NCBI GenBank assembly: GCA_001772665.1
Contig: MEVH01000018.1
Location: 1 to 5,685, forward strand
DNA: 5,685 bases
Reading direction: 5' to 3'
DNA from: a candidate division WWE3 bacterium RIFCSPLOWO2_01_FULL_39_13
GTDB taxonomy: Bacteria > Patescibacteriota > WWE3 > 2-01-FULL-39-13
The notes below the pieces were generated by a model that worked only from the letters and a program-made list of their open reading frames with translations, had not been told where the DNA came from and made no database searches. Made by a program: the position numbers and the translations under genes. Numbering within the stretch: the first letter of the stretch is position 1; every line of letters starts with the position of its first letter. This document shows, piece by piece, positions 1 through 5,110 of this stretch.

Positions 1-62
1 GTTCAGAAGGATTTTACTTGATTTAATGAAACCTGTTTCAGGAGGATTTTTAATTGATTTAA
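1..62. repeat. Two imperfect direct repeat units at the left edge
   Basis: Unit 1 (1-26) and unit 2 (35-62) share GTT(T)CAG(A/G)AGGATTTT(T)A(C/A)TTGATTTAA with small indels, separated by 8 bases. Between and into unit 2, TGAAAC/GTTTCA (27-40) forms a small palindrome. On the plus strand the frame starting at base 2 is open to a TAG at 80-82. There the repeats read as FRRILLDLMKPV then SGGFLIDLRRSL, a 12-residue period, so this could be the 3' end of a convergent gene that enters from the left and overlaps the cupredoxin stop by two bases. The minus strand is also open here, so coding is unproven. There are too few copies and no true spacers for a CRISPR array, and no U-run for a clear terminator. 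Confidence 0.45.
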
Positions 63-78
63 GACGGTCTCTGTGTAG

Positions 79-498
79 TTAGTTAAAGCGGATTTGAAAG
101 TTATACATTCCCATTGAGCATAGTCCTTTTAGTGTTGATCCTTCTTTTTGTGATGGTACATCAATTATTGTTTCACCTGATGGCGGAAGGTTGCTGCGAT
201 ATCCTAGACTTGGAATTATTAATGCAGACGAACAGTCGAAGGTACCCTGTGTTTCTATTTTGATAATAGTAGGCAGACCGGATTTTGCGATTGTTGCTTC
301 TGGAGAGTATCCGCCTTTTGCTCTAATAGTAATAACCTGCTTTCCGTCAGCCATACTTACATTATCTGATGATTGAGAATTTGAATTATCTGTACTGCCT
401 GTATTATTGGGATTACTATTTTCTCCGGTAAGCATTATCGCACCTCCAATAAGAACTGTGGCGATTGCTATTGATATTGCTGTAGTTTTTGTTGTCAT
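79..498 (-). CDS. Membrane-anchored cupredoxin-like copper-binding protein
   Basis: Predicted extracytoplasmic copper-binding protein of 139 residues. Residues about 6-23 form a hydrophobic signal or anchor segment. Residues 25-48 are an Asn/Ser/Thr-rich linker. Residues 53-139 look like a cupredoxin beta-sandwich of the plastocyanin/EfeO-like kind. Its signatures are FDCSSALIIPSLG (C89), the LPPSGE turn near 104-109, and the C-terminal GLCSMGMYNFQI, with C127, M129 and M131 as likely metal ligands. The usual first histidine ligand is not obvious and C89 sits roughly in its place. It is the last gene of the copper operon, 20 bases after the DsbD_2 protein. In many bacteria this domain is the C-terminus of that protein, so the pair probably works together in moving or storing copper at the membrane. 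No Shine-Dalgarno precedes the ATG; the start is supported by the signal segment. Family assignment is firm, exact copper chemistry inferred. Confidence 0.8.
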   Translation of the reverse strand: MTTKTTAISIAIATVLIGGAIMLTGENSNPNNTGSTDNSNSQSSDNVSMADGKQVITIRAKGGYSPEATIAKSGLPTIIKIETQGTFDCSSALIIPSLGYRSNLPPSGETIIDVPSQKEGSTLKGLCSMGMYNFQIRFN

Positions 499-518
499 TG
501 TATTTGATCAGAATGTAT

Positions 519-1538
519 TTAGAAGCTGAAAAATGGCGAAATGAAACCGCCGGCTGCTAAAGCATTAATTAAATTAAAAACACCAAAGAAAATTACAATC
601 AATCCAATTGCCTTGAAAAACACTCCAGACTGAGCCTTCTTATGAATACAAAGCGAGCTGAAACTAAGAAGTCCAAGTACAGGAAGGGTCCCAAAAGCGA
701 ATGAGAGCATTATAAATGCCCCAGTTAGAAAATGTCCTGTGGTCAAACTATAAATTTGCATCGACTGGGTAAAACCGCATGGCAAAAAGAATGTGGCAGT
801 ACCAACCAGAAGTGGCGTGAGAGTGTGATTAATACTCTTAAGTCCATGAACCTGTTTTCCGATAAAGCTTGGAATTGTAGGCTGAAGCTTATTCGCCCAT
901 TGGAACACATCAAGCAGGTTTATTCCAAGGATTAGAAGAACTACAGAAAGTATTACACCAAGAATAAGCGTCCCCGTTGTTCCGAGTTGAAACGCAGAGC
1001 CGAGAATACCGATTGTACCTCCCAAAATGAAAAATGACACCAAACGCCCAATATGGAATAAAATTTGAGGACGTTTCTTATTGCCCTCTTTGGCATAGTT
1101 AGCCGAAATTGACAGCACAAGTCCGCCGACAACTGCCATGCATGTGGAGACAGAAGCAATGATGCCAATAACAAATGCTGTACCGTAGCCGACTTTCGAA
1201 GTTGTCACCAAATTTACAATGCCAAGTTTTTGCAAGGCAATAAATAATACAACAAATCCTACTGCGATAGGTACGGCAATTTTAAAATCAGACCACTTTG
1301 CTGAATGTTTTTGTTTTTCAAGAGCAAGAGAATAACCATGTGGTTTCAATACTTCACTTAAATCTCTGGCGATATGATTTGCCTCCTTGTCACCGAAATC
1401 TCCTGTTACTTCAACGCTGTAAGTTGAAAGTGAGGATTTGGCTGTGTGTACTTCGGGGATTCCATTGAGCTCACTTTCAGTAAGTATTACGCATGAGTTG
1501 CAGTGCATACCATGGACATGGAATTTGTAAGTTCTCAT
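519..1538 (-). CDS. HMA-DsbD_2 membrane protein (TauE/SafE-like, copper-associated)
   Basis: Integral membrane protein of 339 residues. Residues 1-70 are a heavy-metal-associated (HMA) domain with GMHCNSC (C13, C16), which binds Cu+ in this family. From about residue 87 come at least six hydrophobic helices of the DsbD_2/CcdA-like fold. The hallmark cysteines are in STCMAVVGG (C133) and FFLPCGFTQSMQIYSL (C254), one in each half of the domain, as expected for thiol or metal transfer across the membrane. Databases usually call such proteins sulfite exporter TauE/SafE family, but the HMA domain and operon point to copper handling. Its ATG overlaps the TGA of the copA reading frame as ATGA (1535-1538), a sign of translational coupling, and no Shine-Dalgarno is visible. 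The C-terminal cupredoxin often fused to this family is absent here and encoded by the next gene. The ORF is intact; the substrate is inferred. Confidence 0.85.
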   Translation of the reverse strand: MRTYKFHVHGMHCNSCVILTESELNGIPEVHTAKSSLSTYSVEVTGDFGDKEANHIARDLSEVLKPHGYSLALEKQKHSAKWSDFKIAVPIAVGFVVLFIALQKLGIVNLVTTSKVGYGTAFVIGIIASVSTCMAVVGGLVLSISANYAKEGNKKRPQILFHIGRLVSFFILGGTIGILGSAFQLGTTGTLILGVILSVVLLILGINLLDVFQWANKLQPTIPSFIGKQVHGLKSINHTLTPLLVGTATFFLPCGFTQSMQIYSLTTGHFLTGAFIMLSFAFGTLPVLGLLSFSSLCIHKKAQSGVFFKAIGLIVIFFGVFNLINALAAGGFISPFFSF

Positions 1539-3731
1539 ATTTTTTTAGCTTTAAGGCGAAGTGAATTGCTAACTACAGATATACTCGAGAATGCCATTGC
1601 AAGTCCTGCAAAAACTGGGTTTAAAAGCAAACCAAAAACTGGATAGAATACTCCTGCAGCAAGTGGTATACCGATAATGTTATATATGAATGCCCAGAAA
1701 AGATTTTGCTTGATAGTGTTCATATTGGGCGAGAGCTGGTGCGTCATTTATGCCGTCGCCTGCCATCGCTACGATATCTCCGTGATTTTGCAATTCTATT
1801 ATCTTATTAAGTTTGTCACCCGGAAGAATTTCAGCCGAAAAATCTGCAATTCCAACTGCTTTTGCAATTGCTTGTGCTGTGTTTTTGTGATCTCCGGTTA
1901 GCATGACTGTTTTGATTCCAAGCTTGTTTAGATTTTTCACTGCTTCAACAGATTCAGGTTTTATCTCATCAGAAACCATAAATATTCCAATGATTTCTTC
2001 TTTAGTTGCAAGCACAATAGGGGTTTTTCCTTGTGCCGCCTCGGCTTCGATCTCCTTTGAATCTATTGATAATCCGAGATCTGAGATTAATTTAGTGTTT
2101 CCGGCAAAGTATTGGGTATGCTCTATTTCCCCCCTAACGCCCTTGCCTTTAATAATCTCGAAATTTGAAGAAGCCTGTTTGGAAATGTTTCGTTTCTTAG
2201 CGTATTCTAAGATAGCATATGCAACTGGGTGTTCTGATTTACTCTCAAGTGTGGCTAGAATCGAGATAATTTTCTCGTCCGGCAGCTCCGACATATTTTT
2301 GATATCGGCTAGTTCAGGCCTGCCTTTTGTGATAGTGCCTGTTTTGTCAACAACAACGGTGTTAACTTTGTAAAGTTTTTCAAGAGTTGCGGCGTCTTTG
2401 ATAAGTATGCCTTCCCTTGCTCCTTTACCGACACCAACAATGATAGCAGTTGGAGTTGCAAGTCCCAATGCACATGGACAGGCAATAACAAGAATGCTGA
2501 CGAAAGATACCAGTCCATAGGAAAGCGCCTGGGAAAAACCTAATGTTTCGGTTCCGATTAATAGCCATGCACTAAGCGAAACAAATGAGATAACGATGAC
2601 GATTGGTACAAATACGGCTGAAATTTTATCAGCTAAAGTTTGGATTGGAGCACGGCTGCCCTGTGCATCTTCGACCATTTTTATAATGTGGGCAAGAAGC
2701 GTTTCTGAACCTACTTTTGTAGCTTTGAATACGAATGAACCTGTTGTATTAATTGTTCCTGCTGCGACAGTGTCGCCAGTCTTTTTCTCTACAGGCATTG
2801 GTTCTCCGGTAATCATTGATTCGTCTACGAAAGATGAGCCTTCAGTTACAATCCCATCGACTGGAATGCGGGATCCAGGCTTTACTACGATACTGTCGCC
2901 GTGAACAACTTCATTTATTGCCACTGCAAATTCTTTTCCGTTTCGTATGATTATCGCGGTTTTAGCCTGAAGATTAAGAAGTTTCTCTATTGCATCACCC
3001 GTTTTTATTTTTGCTCTTGCTTCTAGAAATTTACCAAGCGTAATAAATGTAATAACCACAATGACAACATCATAGTAAGTATTTTTGACATTTACGAACT
3101 GGCGGAGGGGTTCTTCAAATGCTGTAAGGGTAAAGCTGTAAAGAAACGCTGCCAGGGTGCCAATACCAATCAGGGTATCCATATTGGCATTGCCATAGCG
3201 TAAAAAGCGAAATAAACCTAAAAGATAAGGTTTGCCAACTACAAATAATGTATAAGTTGCGAAGATCGGTAGAAGGTGATGGATAAATTCATAGATTGTC
3301 GGGGACATCTCTGGGGCAGCTCCAACCCGAGCTAGAATATCCCAGCTCATAACGATAATGCTGAAAATGGCGAGCGGGACAACTGACATTACTTTGCTTT
3401 TCATCTCAGCAACCTCAGCTAACTTTTCCTGTTTTGATTGACTGATTCCGGTATGAGCTGCGTGTTCCCCGGGAGACATGTTCATTTCTTCACTTGTCTG
3501 TTCGTAATTTAGATGATTTTCTGGAATTTCGAGCGAATAGCCTAATGGCTCTATCTCCTTAGAAAGGCCTCTGGGATTTATTTTCGCCGTGTCGAAAGAA
3601 ATTTTCGCCTTTTCAGTACCGTAATTAACTTCGATAGAATGAACGCCTTCGATTTTCTTAAGTGTCTTCTCTATGATTGAAGCACACGAAGCGCAATGCA
3701 TTCCTTTTACTTTGTAAATCTGTGTAAGCAT
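1535..3731 (-). pseudogene. copA: Copper-exporting P1B-type ATPase CopA, disrupted by an internal deletion and frameshift
   Basis: Cu+ exporting P-type ATPase, inner membrane. In the first 669 codons I see an N-terminal HMA domain with GMHCASC (C13, C16), a Met/His-containing linker (84-93), membrane helices from about 113, the actuator TGE (308-310), the ion-site CPC (418-420), DKTGT (D462 phosphorylated), the HP motif (501-502), TGDH (612-615) and GDGIND (658-663). After ALAQ (Q669, codon at 1725-1727) the frame changes, 14 unrelated residues follow and translation stops at 1680. The true C-terminus resumes one frame over at 1723 with MNTIKQNLFWAFIYN and runs to 1535, including the YN and MAFSS motifs of the last two helices. 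Compared with known CopA proteins about 40 residues are missing, roughly 119 bp. An intact version would be near 771 residues. The product lacks the end of the P domain and the last helices, so it should be inactive unless this is an assembly error. Start ATG lies 3 bases after the csoR remnant; no Shine-Dalgarno. Confidence 0.9.
1724..1725 (-). other. Deletion junction in copA
   Basis: The point where the two copA reading frames meet: CTCGCCCAA (A-L-A-Q side) is directly followed by TATGAACACTATC (M-N-T-I side). The missing part should encode the conserved ADVGIAMG-type segment of the P domain and the start of the next membrane helix. The estimated loss leaves a remainder of 2 modulo 3, which explains the frameshift. 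The size comes from remembered family spacing, not from an alignment. Confidence 0.75.
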
Positions 3732-3734
3732 AAT

Positions 3735-3839
3735 TTATTTTCTCTTAAGTTTATAGACTTTTAATATTTCTTCTTTTGCTTTATCGGTTTGGCCTGATTT
3801 CACTTGATCGAGAATACATCCTGACCTAAAAAATTGATG
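3735..3839 (-). pseudogene. csoR: 3' remnant of a CsoR-type copper-sensing repressor
   Basis: About 34 codons ending in TAA, in the frame reading RSGCILDQVKSGQ then TDKAKEEILKVYKLKRK. This resembles the last helix of CsoR/FrmR-family (DUF156) metal-sensing repressors: a cysteine, then D-x-x-x-x-G, a KAxEEI helix and a basic tail. Full-length members are about 85-110 residues; the DNA-binding and first metal-binding parts are missing. Going upstream the frame runs straight into the tRNA-Leu gene, so nothing of the 5' part survives. It sits 3 bases before copA, where csoR is commonly found in copper operons, which supports the call. No start codon or ribosome binding site lies in this stretch. 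It could be chance similarity in a short peptide, but the position makes that less likely. Confidence 0.5.
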
Positions 3840-3850
3840 GAGCTTTGAAT

Positions 3851-3939
3851 TGGTGCCGAGAAGAGGAGTCGAACCTCCACCTCCGGTTAGGGAGACATAG
3901 TCCTGAACCATGCGCGTCTGCCAGTTCCGCCATCTCGGC
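3851..3939 (-). tRNA. tRNA-Leu (anticodon CAG), CCA encoded
   Basis: Complete class II tRNA on the minus strand. The acceptor stem GCCGAGA pairs with TCTCGGC, followed by discriminator A and encoded CCA (3851-3853). The D arm is GCG-GAACTGGCAGA-CGC. The anticodon stem CATGG pairs with CTATG (one G-T) around loop TTCAGGA, giving anticodon CAG, which reads CUG. A long variable arm contains CTCC/GGAG, typical of leucine tRNAs. The T arm is GGAGG-TTCGACT-CCTCT. All stems are intact, so it should be functional. Its 3' end lies 11 bases from the csoR remnant, so the damaged copper operon begins at the side of the tRNA that integrases usually target. Transcription probably starts at the TATA boxes upstream on the same strand and may continue into copA. 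Confidence 0.96.
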
Positions 3940-3989
3940 ACATTCTTCCTCGATGGCGCATTCGCTATGCTCATGATGCCATCTCGGCA
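3929..3989 (-). repeat. 12-bp duplication of the tRNA-Leu 5' end, with nested inverted repeats
   Basis: The first bases of the tRNA with one preceding base, TGCCGAGATGGC (3940-3929), recur exactly at 3989-3978, 49 bases upstream. Between them CGCCATC (3958-3952) is complementary to GATGGCG of the tRNA and, over 6 bp, to GATGGC of the upstream copy, so two alternative hairpins are possible in the leader RNA. It may be the relic of a tandem tRNA copy or of recombination at this gene. No more of the tRNA body is duplicated. Confidence 0.6.
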
Positions 3990-3993
3990 TGTC

Positions 3994-4035
3994 ACTATAC
4001 GATGTTATTTTACTATGGAAAATGTCCCTAGTATA
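3994..4035 (-). promoter_or_regulatory. Candidate promoter boxes upstream of tRNA-Leu
   Basis: Two -10-like hexamers on the minus strand: TATACT (4035-4030) and TATAGT (3999-3994). They lie inside related segments, ATCGTATACTAGGGACAT (4039-4022) and ATCGTATAGTGACAT (4003-3989). The closer one would start RNA near 3987, about 48 bases before the mature tRNA. No good -35 box is seen for either, so these are weak calls. The distal box overlaps the stop codon of the gene ending at 4028. Confidence 0.3.
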
Positions 4036-4438
4036 CGATATAAAATCTTTTCATTGAGCCCTCTCCTTGACATTTTATAGCCAATTCTCCGTATGGAATC
4101 CCATAATATGAATACAACCTTACAGTTGCTTGATAGTCTCCATAGATGTAGGCATCTTCCTCTCCTGAAGGCCAAAGCCCGCACTTTCTTGGCTCATTTG
4201 ATATCTTTTTAACCGTTGTCACTTTGTAGGCGGTGATAAAAAGGGGTTCGAGTGAGCCTCCTAACATCAAGCCTGACTCATTTAGTGCATATTTGGCAAA
4301 TTTCCATTCTTCATTATTGAATTGCTCCGCTCCGTCTGAAATTAACTTGGGAGGTAAAATGTAGCCTAAAACAATAAACGTAACCAAAAGGATAATTGGT
4401 ATACTGGAAAAAAGTATATATTTAAATATTTTAATCAT
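4028..4438 (-). CDS. Hypothetical membrane-anchored extracytoplasmic protein
   Basis: A 136-residue protein that I do not recognise. Residues 7-29 form one hydrophobic segment after a short lysine-containing N-terminus, followed by PPK. It is therefore likely a type II anchored or exported protein with the remaining ~105 residues outside the membrane. That domain has exactly two cysteines (C86 in RKCGLWPSGEED, C123 in IKCQGEG) that could form a disulfide, plus a Tyr/Gly-rich stretch (97-117) consistent with beta strands. No catalytic motif is visible. The start has only a weak AAAG in front; the membrane segment directly after the ATG supports it. It shares the strand of the copper operon but is separated from it by the tRNA, and it diverges from the PLD gene. 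It may be an envelope protein unrelated to copper. The gene looks real: single clean frame, good composition, no competing ORF on the other strand. Confidence 0.7.
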   Translation of the reverse strand: MIKIFKYILFSSIPIILLVTFIVLGYILPPKLISDGAEQFNNEEWKFAKYALNESGLMLGGSLEPLFITAYKVTTVKKISNEPRKCGLWPSGEEDAYIYGDYQATVRLYSYYGIPYGELAIKCQGEGSMKRFYIVY

Positions 4439-4575
4439 CTTTGCTATCAGAAACAGTAATTATTTTGGTGCACCATCTGGGACGATGTTCGAACCTATCT
4501 TACCTCTAAAATAGACCATAAAGAAAAGACTGCACTTCTCATTGCTATTTCCCACTTCAGAAAGGAGGAAAAGCA
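4439..4575. other. Divergent intergenic region with a palindrome and a tRNA-3'-end-like stretch
   Basis: The 137 bases separate two divergent genes and must hold promoters for both, but no convincing -35/-10 pair stands out. TGGTGCACCA (4466-4475) is a perfect 10-bp palindrome. Read on the minus strand, 4498-4466 gives ATAGG TTCGAAC ATCGT CCCAG ATGGTGC ACCA. It resembles the T loop, acceptor 3' strand and CCA of a tRNA, but the T stem does not pair and there is no 5' half nearby. It could be a decayed tRNA end or attachment-site relic, or coincidence. Confidence 0.35.
4561..4568 (+). promoter_or_regulatory. Strong ribosome binding site of the PLD-like gene
   Basis: AAAGGAGG sits 7 bases before the ATG at 4576 and fixes that start. 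It is the only strong Shine-Dalgarno in front of a gene in this window, suggesting different translation signals, or a different origin, from the copper operon. Confidence 0.85.
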
Positions 4576-5052
4576 ATGATCTGGTTCAAACGTCCCCAAA
4601 GTGCCCAAGCGATAACAACATCTATTTTATACGATGAGCATACGTTTTATCAAGCATTTACCAGAGATTTACAGCGATCTGAAAAGGAGGTTATTATCGA
4701 ATCTCCTTTTATCACTTCTTCCCGAATGGAAGTATTGTATCCTATATTCAGAGAATTGCTTGCCCGACAGGTTAAAATTCATATTATCACCAAAGATCCG
4801 TCTGAATATGACGAGCATTTCCGCTATCAGGCAACAAATGAAATACTCTATGCTGATGAAATGGGTATAAACGTAATTCTGCTGAAAGGAAATCACCACC
4901 GGAAACTGGCAATTATTGATAAGAAAATTCTCTGGGAAGGAAGTCTTAACATTTTATCCTATTCTCAAAGCAAGGAGATTATGCGTCGGATTAAAGGAGC
5001 ACAAATGGCTAAGGAAACCCTTAATTTCTTAAGAATAAATGAGTTTATTTGA
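4576..5052 (+). CDS. Single-domain phospholipase D-like (HKD) protein, probable nuclease
   Basis: A 158-residue protein of the PLD superfamily (PLDc_2-like). Residues 36-49 (KEVIIESPFITSSR) form the first strand and the ESPF turn typical of the fold. Residues 66-75 give the VKIHIITKDP strand. The catalytic motif is HHRKLAIIDKKILWEGSLN: H108-x-K110, D115, then G122, S123 and N125, followed by SKEIMRRI (132-139). One HKD motif per chain means an active site would need a dimer, as in the Nuc/BfiI type of enzyme. Such short proteins, and the same domain at the ends of helicases, are generally nucleases or DNA-processing enzymes, though phospholipid or other phosphodiester substrates cannot be excluded. 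No signal peptide, so cytoplasmic. It lies 58 bases before the HExxxxH gene on the same strand, possibly cotranscribed. No toxin-immunity or restriction partner is visible. Confidence 0.85.
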   Translation: MIWFKRPQSAQAITTSILYDEHTFYQAFTRDLQRSEKEVIIESPFITSSRMEVLYPIFRELLARQVKIHIITKDPSEYDEHFRYQATNEILYADEMGINVILLKGNHHRKLAIIDKKILWEGSLNILSYSQSKEIMRRIKGAQMAKETLNFLRINEFI

Positions 5053-5060
5053 TATAAAAT

Positions 5061-5110
5061 GTTTTGTACACAACTATAAGGTATTGTTTTCTGCATAGTA
5101 TACTAGAAAC
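5061..5110 (+). promoter_or_regulatory. Candidate operator and -10 box before the HExxxxH gene
   Basis: GTTTTGTACACAAC (5061-5074) is a 14-bp palindrome with one mismatched pair, a possible operator. TATACT (5099-5104) lies inside a 10-bp palindrome TAGTATACTA (5096-5105) and ends 6 bases before the ATG at 5111. If it is a -10 box, the transcript would begin at or near the ATG, a leaderless message, which fits the absence of a Shine-Dalgarno. No matching -35 box is seen. Confidence 0.35.

Noticed and set aside
1..62. CRISPR-like repeat
   Set aside because: Only two diverged units with 8 bases between them; no spacer-sized unique sequences and no cas gene.
191..1174. Other open frames at 191-376 (+), 732-935 (+) and 953-1174 (-)
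   Set aside because: All overlap the well-supported cupredoxin and DsbD_2 genes in other frames and show no family features.
1535..1747. A separate 70-residue protein starting MTHQLSP
   Set aside because: Its first 8 residues are the copA NDAPALAQ region read in the wrong frame and the rest is the copA C-terminus. There is no ribosome binding site; it is part of the broken gene.
1640..1760. Programmed ribosomal frameshift in copA
   Set aside because: Shifting frame would still leave about 40 conserved residues missing, and no slippery run lies at the junction.
1903..2904. Plus-strand ORFs at 1903-2373 and 2596-2904
   Set aside because: They lie antisense to conserved copA domains, have no recognisable protein features and no ribosome binding sites.
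3735..3995. An 86-codon minus-strand ORF containing VPRWRNWQTRMV
   Set aside because: Its middle is the translation of the tRNA-Leu gene, a well-known false protein. Only the last ~34 codons, after the tRNA, are kept as a csoR remnant.
4634..4899. Open frames at 4634-4870 (+) and 4669-4899 (-)
   Set aside because: Shadows of the PLD-like gene, whose HKD motif and strong ribosome binding site settle the correct frame.
5034..5049. AATAAA-TGAG-TTTATT hairpin at the end of the PLD gene as a terminator
   Set aside because: The stem is entirely A-T and lacks a following U-run, so it is probably chance in A+T-rich DNA.
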